Positions 1-9,933 are shown, counted from the first letter of the stretch. The stretch is 22,583 nt of DNA from Phaeoceros laevis (GCA_049999765.1 JBNGIQ010008884.1:1-22583); one strand, 5' to 3'. Notes: generated by a model from the letters alone, not told the origin. Made by a program: numbers and translations.

Positions 1-841
1 CCACAACTCTCACAGCACCCGACGAAAACACGTTGACGACCACCTTTCGTCCGTTGATCATCAACTCGTGCTTGAGTCCATTGAATGTATGTGCATCCCC
101 GGGCTCGTAAAAAGCGAAGTCTATTTTTCTCAGTTCTTTGTCTTCTTGTAGCATGATTTTCAATTTGTCCAGTTTGACCGGAAGAAAATCTTCTCGTGCC
201 TTACCAACAACGATATTTTCGACCTTGAAGTTCTCAAGGCGTGCCCTCTTGTAGTCCGGCATTTTACGCAATTTTCGCACAAGACGAAGAGCTGCAACTT
301 TGGCCAAGCTCGTGTTTTTTGACCCAAACAACCTGACCTTCCCACTAGGATGAATGATGAACGTCGCCGGAGGGTCCTTAGTTTCGTAGAAAAGGCGGTC
401 GAATGGGTCCCCTGTGCGACTATACCTCACATTTTGTAGCTTTCGGTACACTGTCTCATGTGAGAGTTTGACCCCCACATTGAAGAAGCAAATGATTTGT
501 GTGATTTCCAAGAAGTCTTGAGGAGTACTACTCCTAGCTGGCGCTGATGATGTACATGCAGCACCTTCCTCTTCAAGGGGAGGAAGATCTTACAGGAAGG
601 TAGACAAGTCTTTCATGTCTTGTTCGTCCATGTCTCCATGTGGAGCTCCATATCGATAGCAATGTCCATATCCATGCCTACTTGGCCGATTTTGGGTTCT
701 GTGAATTTCTTGCCTTGTTGCTGCGGATACTCGTGAACCGGTTGTTGCTAGTATGGTCCGCGAGGTTGCTATGTTTGAACTTTTCAGAGTAAAAGGATCA
801 TGCTCCGCAAGCTTGCTCTTATAAGGACAATGGATTTCCAT
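1..841 (-). pseudogene. Divergent TBP-fold (TATA-binding-protein-like) gene or young pseudogene, partial at window edge
   Basis: On the minus strand a frame is open from about 589 to the window edge. It encodes two successive TBP-like repeats. Repeat 1 (about 499-260) has NVGVKL, then FDRLFYETKD, then the SGK turn and a basic helix (LRLVRKLRKM). Repeat 2 (about 229-1, cut off) has FKVENIVVG, FYEPGDAHTFNGL and VVVNVFSSGAVRVV. These match in order the TBP landmarks STVNLGCKL, SGK, FKIQNMVGS, SYEPELFPGL and IFVSGK. By my alignment three of the four DNA-intercalating phenylalanines are kept and the repeat-1 one before SGK is His. Upstream, an acidic Gln/Asp/Met-rich stretch (about 747-640) lies in a different frame from the following MDEQDMKDL stretch. 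An in-frame TAA sits at 590-592. A 60-nt GT-AG intron (593-534) could remove the stop, but not the frame change. There is no ATG between the stop and the fold. It is either a pseudogene or a gene whose upstream exons I have misjudged. The TBP fold call is fairly secure; activity is not. Confidence 0.62.
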
Positions 842-2105
842 CCCTCCTTGGGGCTCGGGTTTGTTTCCTTTGGGATTTAGGCCCCTGACATTATTTGAAA
901 TTCAACGCCAAGGGCCAAGGAGCTTTGCTTTGAAAGCAATATCAATCTACACGCTTGCTCGGCATTGCACGAGTGTAGATCCTTGGCCCTTGGCAGGCTT
1001 CAAGCATTTGACGAGGATGTGCATCTCAAGGCAATTATTGAACTTTCGCGTTGAGATGTAGACACATTGAATATCTACTGTCGTATTACCATGAAGCCCG
1101 CACCGAGACGCTACTCCCATACCCTGACCCGTGAAACCCGCACCTAGAAACCCACACCACAACCTCTGGAAGACTCTTGGGCATTTCTGCCCACTAGCAC
1201 ATCGAACCTTGGACCCCTCCTTTGCGAGATCAGGGTCTTAACTGCAAGACCATGTCTTAGTAGACAAGTTTCGCCGGTGTACCTTGCATCTAGTCTGCTA
1301 GTTTTTTTGGTTTAAATGATTCCTTTTTTTGTGACTTGCTGATATTTGCTACCCTATGCTTTTTTTTCTTCCTCTGATTTTTAGCACAAGTAGGGTGGAT
1401 AAACAATATAATTGCAGTTTTAAATCAATTAAATGTATTCACTTGTAAAGGATTCATGCATCAAGGAAAACCAGTGTCATGGGTACCTAGTGCATGAAAA
1501 AGCGGAAATCAGATTCAATCTTATTATCCTTCAGATAAATAACCTAATCAAAGTGGTTGAAGACTCAGTTTGTATGGTACAAACAAATAGCTTACTTTGA
1601 TTCACTCGTTATTCGACACATAACTTCCTACCTGCCATTCCTAGGCAGGAAGTCATTAAATATTTCCTCTATGAATCTGCAAAATGCTCTTCTTTCATGG
1701 AGTCGTTAAATATCTTAAAACCAGCTACACGTGCTACCAATGTCTTAGTGATCCTGCAATGCACTCACGAAGTCATCATGCTACTATCCTCAGCAAATCA
1801 GCATGCATTTGTTCTCATGCTCATCATATTGTGGTACTATTGTCTTCAAAGAATCAAATTTCTGAGACTTCCTGACACACATGAGCAACTTGAATCAACT
1901 ACAAAACCCCAGCACCCACATCTTCATTAAAATATGGGGCCAAACTTACCTAAAAGTACATGATAAGGGGGAAGTCCAGAAATGTTGTTTCAGTTGTTGG
2001 ATAAAACCATGCACAATGACAAAGACGGGCACTAAATACTATCACGGCCCTACGAGAGATCGGCATCCACGACAAAAAGTCCTAGCTCAGGAGAACTGCT
2101 TCTAG
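842..2105. other. Gene-free stretch upstream of the TBP-like sequence
   Basis: No convincing coding frame was found. The stretch becomes AT-richer after about 1290. It holds the palindromic element at 907-994 and a smaller inverted repeat (CATCTCAA at 1022-1029 with TTGAGATG at 1051-1058). Short ORFs at 1684-2105 have no recognisable domain or coding character. Confidence 0.5.
907..994. repeat. Palindromic element able to form a three-way junction
   Basis: The 15-nt arm at 907-921 (GCCAAGGGCCAAGGA) is perfectly complementary to 980-994. Between the arms lie two further perfect hairpins. GCTTT (922-926) pairs with AAAGC (933-937), and ATCTACAC (945-952) pairs with GTGTAGAT (973-980). The three helices abut almost without spacer, giving a cloverleaf-like fold. 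It lies about 70 bp upstream of the ATG at 841 of the minus-strand TBP-like sequence. It could be a small foldback transposon remnant or a structured RNA element. Confidence 0.6.
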
Positions 2106-2636
2106 GTCTCCGCGACAACGGAAGACCTTAACTACTCGTTGAAGGAGACCTGGCAGCATATCTTCGAGCTCTCAGAATGCTCTATTCATCCTGCTGTCAA
2201 GTTTGATTTGTGCTTTTCGACTCAGCCTTTTCCAGCTTTAGTTATGGGGAGCCAGAAGACCTAGCCGGACAACAAAGAGAGCAACGAAGACATGGCCACA
2301 GGAGAGGAGGCCCTGCGTGAATGGGACAACACAAGTCTTATGCATGACATCATGTGGGTGGACCAGGTACTTGGCTCTGCACCAACTCTCTACGTGACGA
2401 ATACTAAGCTGAAGGAGGATGGGCAAGAATTTCCATGGGCAACCCTTTCCATGGCATTCAAGTACACTAAATTCGCTCTCCTGGGACGCCTGGTGGAGGA
2501 CATAGCAAGTGTTATGGGGGAGTGTGAGGAGCGATGGGCAGAGTCCAGCTCTAGATGGCCAAACTCAAACCAGCCTTTCATCAAGCAGCGGAAGCAACAA
2601 CTCTTTTCAAGTTCTACCTCCGGGATAGATAGATAG
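2106..2636 (+). pseudogene. Open frame of unknown function broken by one internal stop
   Basis: One reading frame runs from 2106 (just after a TAG at 2103-2105) to the stop ending at 2636. It is interrupted only by TAG at 2262-2264. Before the stop it reads as ordinary protein (for example LKETWQHIFELSECSIHP). After it the frame continues with PDNKESNEDMATGEEALREW and later AFKYTKFALLGRLVEDIASV. An ATG at 2292 could start a 114-residue product. The segment upstream begins next to CTTCTAG, which could be a splice acceptor. I do not recognise the family. The even composition on both sides of the stop suggests a decayed gene or exon rather than chance, but the evidence is weak. Confidence 0.3.
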
Positions 2637-3329
2637 TTTTTATGTGCGAGGTGGAACACTTGGCATTGATTGCTACCTTGTATCCTAAGCAAGTTAGGTC
2701 ATCATACCTTGAGAAACTAACTCTAGGCAGCTGCCTCGAGTACACACACAATCTTCTACTTATAAAGCTGTGCCTTTTTCTCAAAAAAAAACAATCACGG
2801 TCTACATGTAGGACTTTTTTGAGAGGCTGCGCCATGTCTCTCTAAAGAGAAAGCTGAAGTGGGACCAGGACACATGCACACATACCAAAACACATGCTAC
2901 ATGCAAGAATCGTACCAGAAAGATCGAGGGACATCTACATCTAGATATGCCAAATGACATACATAAATCCCCACAGCGTTTAGTGAAAGAAGGGTGCGAT
3001 TGTTTTGCTGTTCCGTTTGGGGGCGACGTCACGCTCAAAAGCATCCACCAGCCCCGGGCAGCCCCGTTAGGGTTGGTGGTCCTGCAGTCGCCGCAGGTCA
3101 TGTCATGTCGCCTGCCCCACGACCTGTTTCCGTGGGGCCCGCCGGCGGGGCGGGGCCTGGCCCCGGGCCAGGGGAATGGATTCAATGGAACCACAGCCGT
3201 GGCCACGTGTGTCCTGGGAGACTGCACCGGACAAACCAAACACTTATTCCCTGCCTCAATCCACACAATCTCCATCAATCCGGTTATACTAGTTAGTTGG
3301 ATCTAGTTAGATCTAGGTCTCCATACATA
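2637..3329. other. No gene seen
   Basis: The stretch moves from AT-rich to GC-rich at about 3020. Overlapping ORFs on both strands (2802-3306) have low-information Pro/Gly/Arg composition typical of chance frames in GC-rich DNA. Nothing was recognised. Confidence 0.45.
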
Positions 3330-3541
3330 CTTACCTACCTACCTGGTGGGCAAACGCTAGCAAAGGAAGCGCATTCATGGCGGTGTCATGCGCATGAATC
3401 ATGGACATTGAAGCCGGGTTGGCTATCCACGCGTGCCGCCGTGTCGTGTCGGGCCCAAGGTGGCGCAAATCATACGCGGGAGTCGAACCCGCGACCGGCC
3501 CGCGCTGGCACCTCAGCCTTACTGCCAGGCTACGGGCGCAC
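3330..3541 (-). repeat. tRNA-derived sequence, probable SINE
   Basis: Read on the minus strand, 3541-3462 resembles a tRNA 5' to 3'. It has a D-arm (AGCC, 9-nt loop, GGCT), an A-box-like TAGCCTGGCAGTAAGG (3532-3517) and a perfect B-box GGTTCGACTCC (3489-3479) inside a strong T-arm (CGCGGG, TTCGACT, CCCGCG). The acceptor stem does not pair and the anticodon stem has a mismatch, so it is unlikely to be a working tRNA gene. About 130 nt of unrelated sequence follows and ends in a GTAG-type tandem tail (complement of ACTTACCTACCTACC, 3331-3345). This fits a tRNA-headed SINE with internal pol III promoter. I could not fix the element ends or find target-site duplications. Confidence 0.5.
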
Positions 3542-3544
3542 ACG

Positions 3545-5687
3545 GGGCCCGCGCGCGCCCGGGAACCGAGGGGGGAGCCTAGTTTGTAGGAGAATTAACC
3601 GGCGGTGGCAGGTGGAGCCGGTGGGTATCGGTCGGTAATCCCGGGTGGTGAAAGGAAGGGGAAAGGGAAGGGCCGGGGGTCCGAAGCGAAGGGAAGGGCG
3701 AGGTGGTTTCCTTTTTGCCGGTGGTGAGGTGGCGCACCCGACACTCGGCGGGGCCGCCAGGTAGCGAGCCGTCACTGCCAGACGCCAAGGCCAGGAAAAG
3801 GAAAGGAAGGGAAACCCCCTCCAACGCAAAATGGTTGCCAGCAGCAACAAGCAACAAGCAGAGCAGAGGCAGCAGCAGGCGGGCCGTAGCGCCTACGGCG
3901 GCCCGCCTGACCTGACCTAGTCTAGACCTGCCGCTGCTGGGGGCTTGTGGCACGAACACCACACCGCAGCGAGCGGACCCTCCCCCCCCACGCCTGGCGC
4001 CTGGAGCCTTTCGCCCACTGCCTGGCCTTCGCCTGGCCTTGCCTTGCCTTTCCCTCCCTCTGCTTTGCCTCCTCTCCTCTTCCATCCTCCCTCCCTCCTT
4101 TCCCTCCCCTCCCTCGCCGCACGGTCCTTTTTCCGTCTTCCGAGAGGAGGAGGAGGAGGAGAGGCCTCTGCCTGTGTGCCCGCTGCCTGAGCGGCGAGCC
4201 TGTTTCTCCGTCTGTCTGTCGCTCTCCCTTCCGCGGCCTGCCTCTCTCCGTCCAGCCGGTGGTGGTGGCGACTGCTGCCTGCTCTTCCATCTTCTCCACC
4301 GGACCGGATTCTGGCTGCCTGCCTGCTGCTCTGCACCAATTTGGCTAGGATTGGCTGATTCCGAGGCCGGGATTGCTGCGGCGCTCGGGGGAGCGTCTCC
4401 ATGATCGCTGGCGGCTGCCGGGCCGCTGCGGAGCCTGCGGGTTGTTGTTCATGGTGCCGGCTGCCTCGCAGAGGGTGCGGGCCGGGCAGTGGTGCTGGTG
4501 GCGGCACCACTGATGCGGACCAGTTGCGGCAGAGGCGGCGGGGACGCGGAGGATTGATCCGGGCAGCGCCGACGATTCCTCACAATTCGCGTGTGCTGCG
4601 TCGGATCCACCCGCCCGATTTGCGGCACGCTAATCTGGCACGGCACCCGGCACTGCGGCGGCAATTGCTACTTCGGAGCTCCTGCACGGCTCATTGCCAA
4701 TTGTGGTGGCGGCCCGGCCTGGAGGTGTGTGTGGGGGCTGCCCTTGCCCTCCTCCTGCCTTCTAAGTTTGTTTGCTTGCCTCTGCTGCTGCTGCTGCGGT
4801 CTTGTGTGCTCTTGCTGTGAGCCTGTTTGGACATGTCTTGCTGTTGCCTGTTGGTGTCCATTGTGGTGCTGTCCGCCCGTCCGGCCGGCTCCAGGCCCTC
4901 TCTTGCTTGCACAGCCTGTGAGGCTCTGCCTGTGCTGGTTTCTGTGCGGTGCGATTCTGTCATTCCATGCTGTTTCGGTTTCCGGAATGTTGTGCAAGAG
5001 TCTTTTTTACGGGGCTTCGGCCCTGCCAATTGCTTCTTTCTACGCCGCCATGGCCTCTACTGAGCGGCTGCCTGCCTGGTTTTCCTTGTGCAGTCCCACC
5101 GGTGACGTGAGTAGGCTTAGAAGCTCTTGGAGATAGGCGGATCGGCTCGCGTAGCATTAGACGGCGGCTCACGATTTCGGTGCCTCCGCTGGGAAGAGGA
5201 ACAGGTGTTCCGGGGGCTGTGAATTCTGCCACACACGTCAACGCCAGGCCAGGGTCTACGGGGTGCAGCTTAACTGCGGATCCGCAAGTACAAGGGCGGA
5301 GAATTGGAGGAGGCTAGGTGCAGCCTTGCAGGCTTGGAGAGTCCTGTGCAACCGGGGGATACATAGATAGGTGCATGTGATTCTCCTGCAAGGCGAGGAA
5401 GAAGAAGACAGCGTATCTTGGGGGTGGTGGAGTGGCCGTGGATGTTAGGTTACTGCCGTAGTAGGGAAGGGATGGTGCGGCTCTTCACGGGACGAAGAGG
5501 CACGCGGTCGGACAATGAGTGTACGACCGACGCCGCCTTGCCATGATCTTAGCTCTGGCCAAAAGAAGAACCTTCAGGTAGACAGGAAAGGAACTCCTGT
5601 CCCCCTTGACGACGTGTCCGTTGCAACTCTGACACGCAAACTAGCTGTAGTTGGTGTTTGGCCGGCAACGAAGTCCGCCCGCGAGAG
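3545..5687 (+). promoter_or_regulatory. GC/CT-rich promoter and long 5' leader of the 5688-9090 gene
   Basis: A pyrimidine-rich tract spans about 4020-4260. Simple repeats occur at about 4144-4163 (GAG units) and 4782-4796 (TGC units). There is no clear TATA box. A good splice donor (GTGAGT, 5107-5112) suggests a 5'-UTR intron. Long ORFs on both strands here are compositionally biased (Pro/Arg/Gly or Cys/Leu) and look like shadows of GC-rich DNA. An upstream ORF starts at ATG 5515 and runs to 5745, past the proposed start at 5688 in another frame. The transcription start site cannot be located from sequence alone. Confidence 0.45.
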
Positions 5688-8600
5688 ATGGAGTATGTGC
5701 ACATGGATCAGCCTATTCGGAAGCCGGTCCTGGACACGCTTTTGACAACCGAGGCCGCCCTTTCCAGGGTCCCTTTCCCGGCGATCATGAATGGTGTCAA
5801 TGGGGGCTTCAGACCCATGACCGTTCCGAATTTTCCCTCTTCCAAGTCAGCTTCTGCACCTGTGACACCCAATCAGCTTGGTACGTACCTGACTGCTGTG
5901 ATGCAACTTTTTCTTTCTTCAGCGAGCTTGCTACTTGCTTGTTGTAGGTAGGTCTTAAGATACAAGATGTAGGCTGATGTTCGGTCTCCATGTCCCTCCC
6001 AAGTGCAGGTACCAGTAGTCCTGGTGATCCTGCAACAAGCGTGGGGTTGCATGCCTATCTTGGTGCCCACTTTCAGAATTTGGTGCAAGGTGCTAGAGGT
6101 GTGGGGCAGTTGCCCAACCAAGGGGAGTTGTTGTCGGGTTCCTTGTTGGTAGATGGCGTAGCAGACAGGGGGAAGAAGACAAGAGAGGGAGGCAGGGGGA
6201 GTAGGGGGGGAGGAGGAAGTAGAAAGAGGACCAGGGCCAGTCCACCAGAGGATGCTGCCGGATTACAGAATTCAGTGGATGGTGGTGGGATGCATCTCAC
6301 GACACCACCAGGAAGAGGAGGTAATGGAGGCCGCCAGCGCACAAGTGCTGGTGGTAAGTCACCCTATTCTAAGCTTTCTGATTACAGGCACCTGTTGGCT
6401 ACTTTAGAAAATTTTTTTTGTTGAGCTCTGCAGCATTTGTAATATCCAGCTTGGCGCGACTTTACTTATTTGTCCTACTTGATTGTGCAGACAAGACGGA
6501 GAAGGCAGATAAGGGCTCCTGCAGGAAGCAAAGTAGTCAAGCATCCAAGCGCGGAGAGAAGAAAGGCGCTCAGTTTGTGGCAACAGTCTCTGGGGACGTG
6601 CAGCCCAAGAGTGGAGCCCAAAGTATGAGCTCAAATGCTCCACGGCCTGGTCTTTTTGGTAAGCCCTTGCCGATTTGCTTTTTTTTGGGAATGGAGGTGA
6701 TGGAAATGTTGGCTGTGACTGGTCACCTTGCTTTTGCTCATCGCCTTGCTGTTACTCCCGCAGATATCTATGGGCTCAAGACAAAGCCGGTTGACATATC
6801 TCATTATGTCACGGATCTTTCTTTGTCTGAGCTCGTCTTACGAAGTTCTCAACCTCCCGTCAAGCCGTCCAAAGCCCCAGAGGCTAAGAGGGCAGACAAT
6901 GAGATTCCGTTTGATCAGCAAATCAGCCATCTTTTGCCCTTCTTGCCCCCTTTCAGCAAGCTATCCGGTTATTCCTCCCCACTACCAAATAGACCAACCG
7001 CAGAGGCAGCTGCAGCCAAGGCAGGGGATACAGCTGGGCAAACAAAGTTAGTTGGAAAGGCACGACCTCATAGGTTGTTGTTTGATCTCGAGTCTCGTGT
7101 CGAAGCTCAGGATAATGATTCGTTCACACGGATGATGGATCCAGATTCAGAGCAAAACAATCATTGCGATAGAGATCATCTTGCTGCACCGCTGGTAAGC
7201 TTCTCCCTGAGAGCATTTTTAGCTTCTTTGCTGTGCAAGTTGCAGCGGTGTTCTACTGAAGTCTTTAAGTGGTTAATTGACGTGGAATGCATTCTCTTGC
7301 CGTTTCAGGGTGGTGCACTCAAGGATGGTCTGGTTGAAAGAGGGGGCTCTGAGGAAATGCTACAGAAGGCATCTATGCAGAATGGTCGAGGCTTTGTGGT
7401 TGAAGACCTGAAGCTTTGCTCAGTTGAAGAGTTTATGACCAGACTGCAGCTTGCACCGTCATCTGACTCTCTATGTTCCCTCATCTCCCAGGTCTCCTCC
7501 TACCAAGGAGATTTTGCTCTTCATGGTGGATACTCTACTGCTATTGAGAACAGGACTAGGAGTATTCCACCTCAACCTTACTCGCAACCTTCTGTAGGAT
7601 TGATGAGGTTTGATGCAGAACTTGAGAGAGGTTCCAAGCTGGGAAAAACTGTTCATCGACCATGGCGCAGGTGTGAAGCTCAGGGAATAGATGGTAGGCA
7701 GCAGAAGGGGTATGGTCAAGCTGGTCCAGTGGACTTGCAGGAACTCGGAGTGGGGAATGGTCCCTCGTTGAAGGACTTGGAGACAGCAAATCGTCAACGT
7801 CAGGGCTGCACCCCCACAGCCCCATCAGCAAGGGAGCAGTCAGGTCTGCAAATGGCAGGAAGGGTCGAACCTGAACAACAGTTTGCGTGTAAAGGTGAAA
7901 TTGCTGTTTCCATGGAAGTTGAGGCAAGAGAAGGCAGTGCCTTGGTCCTCCATGAGAATGGGAATGTCCTAGCACATAGCAGAGCTTCAGCAACAAGAAA
8001 TTCCGGTGACAGAGTGGTGAGCAATGCTGTAGGGGGTCTGCCTTTGAGATCAGGTTTAGGTGATATGACACGAGGTCAAAACCGGATTAAGACAGAACAA
8101 GGTATTCAGGATATGGACGCAGAAGATCAAGGGGGTCTAGCTGCAGATGCCCGTCTAGGTGATGCAGACGTGGGTGTCACCAATGGTGAGACCCTTCGAT
8201 CAGAAGAAGGTACACTGTTCGACTCTTAAATTAGTCCACTGCTTAGCTCAAGTTGTGGATTTTATCTGCGGGAGGTTGAGTTGCTGGATTTTGTTTGCTT
8301 GCAGTATGTATCTAGATGTCCTGAGAGTTTTGAGTGGTTTCTGTGCGCAGTAGCCCGGCCTAAGTCTCCTCGAGCAGAGCTTGCAGCTTCAATACTTATG
8401 GATATGTTGAAGAGCAACGAGCCATGGGAGTGCCCAACCGTGATGGTAAATCGGCGAAGACCATTCCAATCATATTCTGGGGCGCCCACCCAGAGGGCTG
8501 CAAAGAGCATGAGGATTGGGCAGCTAGTTGGTGGTACAGGTGCAACCTCTGGTCACGGTCAAAGTGAAGGCAGAGAGGGGTTGGATGGTGGTAATGTACC

Positions 8601-9090
8601 TCCGAACAAAGCACTAGTCAGTGAGAAGAGGAAGAGTCTCAGTCAAGTAACTGAGACATCTCAAGGGATAGCGAAAGCATCCCTACCTCTACCCTCACGA
8701 GGAACTGCTTGGGGATTGCGAGGCTCAGTTGGTTCAGCTGGAGGTAGAGTGAATGGCTGGGCGAAGGGCATTAATAAGGTTGCAGGCAGGGCACCTGCAA
8801 GCGCTCCAGCAGCAGCAGTGTCTCCAGCAGCAGCAGGTCCATCCAAGGGAAGCAACTCCCCCCCAAGCGCAGTTAAAGGAGCTCTTAGAACGAAGCTGTG
8901 CAAAGGTGCAGCGGCTGCCAAGGCCCCGACTCCGCAGAAAGTAGGACCCGCAAAAAGTAGTAAGGCTTCCATGTCTCTACATTCATTAGCTCCAGTTCCT
9001 GGGCCTCAATCGAGTTCTGTGAAGGCCAACAGGCAGAGTATGCTACTTTCATCCGAAGGGAAGAAGACAAAAAGGGAAAGCAGGAAGTAA
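5688..9090 (+). CDS. Unrecognised 925-residue, largely disordered plant protein, six exons
   Basis: Exons: 5688-5880, 6009-6353, 6491-6658, 6764-7194, 7309-8209, 8351-9090. All introns are GT-AG and the phases (1,1,1,0,1) join into one 2778-nt frame ending TAA. The start ATG is the first in the frame and gives MEYVHMDQPIRKPVL. No known domain was recognised. Residues about 118-140 are Gly/Arg/Lys-rich and end RKRTR, and the C-terminus is KKTKRESRK. Both are nuclear-localisation-like. A more ordered block (about 236-290, DIYGLKTKPVDISHYVTDLS) and another near the start of the last exon (SPRAELAASILMDMLKSNEP) look conserved in character. The rest is Ser/Pro/Gly/Gln-rich, with an Ala/Pro run near residue 830. 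Its 3' end converges on the NDUFA5 gene. A nuclear role is inference only. The exon structure is fairly secure, the first exon least so. Confidence 0.72.
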
Positions 9091-9426
9091 AGACCAAGTA
9101 GACCCAAACACCTTTTCATTGCTTTGCAGCGATGATACTGTGTATTCTTTTCTCAGCTCCTTGCTCGTGTAGCCTAGGGCAACGGCTTTCTGAGTTACAC
9201 CCGGCAACTTGTCCATGCAGACCTGTGGTTGTCGCCTTACCTTTATAAGTGGACTTGTAGGTTCTGCTCTTCTATCCCCTCCCTTTCCTCTCCCACTTGC
9301 CAACATTGGAGCCAATGCGTTTTTGTTAGGAAGAGTTTTGTCACCTAGACATACAGCAATTTTACTTCTGAATTGGAAGAGAACAGCTGGCTGAAAATCC
9401 TTCCGCTTTCCTCATTTGGAGATTGT

Positions 9427-9933
9427 TTATTTTGTACGATGGGTTGGAACATGGTCTGGAATTTGGTCGTTGTCCTCGATGATCTCCACCTTGTAACCTT
9501 CTGGGACATCCCAGGGCTTCCACGCTGCACGGATTCCAACAAGCGAAAATACTTGAATTGTCGCACTTCATTCTTAAGGTCTCTAGTGCAAATCAAACTT
9601 CAGACAGGCAGACACAGTACCTGCCATCTTCGGAATGAGCTCAAGCTCGTTTCTGGCGGTCTCAATGAGCTCCTCAACCTGGCCATCTCGGATGCGCTCC
9701 TCGATCTTCTGCCAGTCCTCCTCCTCCTCGCACACCTTTAGGCGGGAATTGGTAAACCCTTCCACTGACTTCCTGTACATGGCAGTATCAGGGATGACCC
9801 GAATCGCTTCTAGCGTCTGCTTGTAGAGCCCGATGAGCACCTCTCGAGCATTGGGAACCACCTCCAATCCTACCAAGCCCGTGGATTCTTTCACGCCTGC
9901 CAGCAGCGGCCCTGCTAGGCGCCTCAAAAACAT
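9427..9933 (-). CDS. NDUFA5: NADH dehydrogenase (ubiquinone) 1 alpha subcomplex subunit 5, mitochondrial complex I
   Basis: Two exons on the minus strand (9933-9621 and 9524-9427) join at phase 1 across a 96-nt intron to encode 136 residues. The product matches plant B13/NDUFA5 from memory. It starts MFLRRLAGPLLAGVKESTG, then VGLEVVPNAREVL, the helical LKVCEEEEDWQKIEERI and GQVEELIETARNELELI, and in exon 2 WKPWDVPEGYKVEIIEDN. NDUFA5 is an accessory subunit of the matrix arm of respiratory complex I. It is imported without a classical long presequence. The C-terminus ends soon after HVPTHR; angiosperm copies I recall continue some 30 residues further. So either this lineage is shorter or a third exon is missed. 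The reading stop overlaps a TTTATT (AATAAA on the coding strand). The gene is head-to-head with the PRC-barrel gene and tail-to-tail with the gene ending at 9090. Confidence 0.9.

Noticed and set aside
1298-1314. 17-nt sequence CTAGTTTTTTTGGTTTA shared with 22165-22181
   Set aside because: Short, T-rich match 21 kb apart with no further similarity around it; likely chance.
2802-3278. 158-residue minus-strand ORF
   Set aside because: No recognisable domain, overlaps several equally long frames, and composition follows local GC.
3462-3541. A functional tRNA gene
   Set aside because: The acceptor stem does not pair and the anticodon stem has a mismatch, so it was called tRNA-derived repeat instead.
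3917-4510. 197-residue minus-strand ORF and overlapping frames in the GC-rich leader
   Set aside because: Pro/Arg/Gly/Gln composition on all frames, no domain, and it lies opposite the CT-rich leader. Best explained by absence of stop codons in GC-rich DNA.
4401-5136. Cys/Leu-rich plus-strand ORFs of 139 and 181 residues
   Set aside because: Low-complexity product of CTG/TGC-rich leader, overlapping each other in different frames, with no signal of a secreted Cys-rich family.
7556-8071. 171-residue minus-strand ORF
   Set aside because: Antisense shadow of exon 5 of the 5688-9090 gene.
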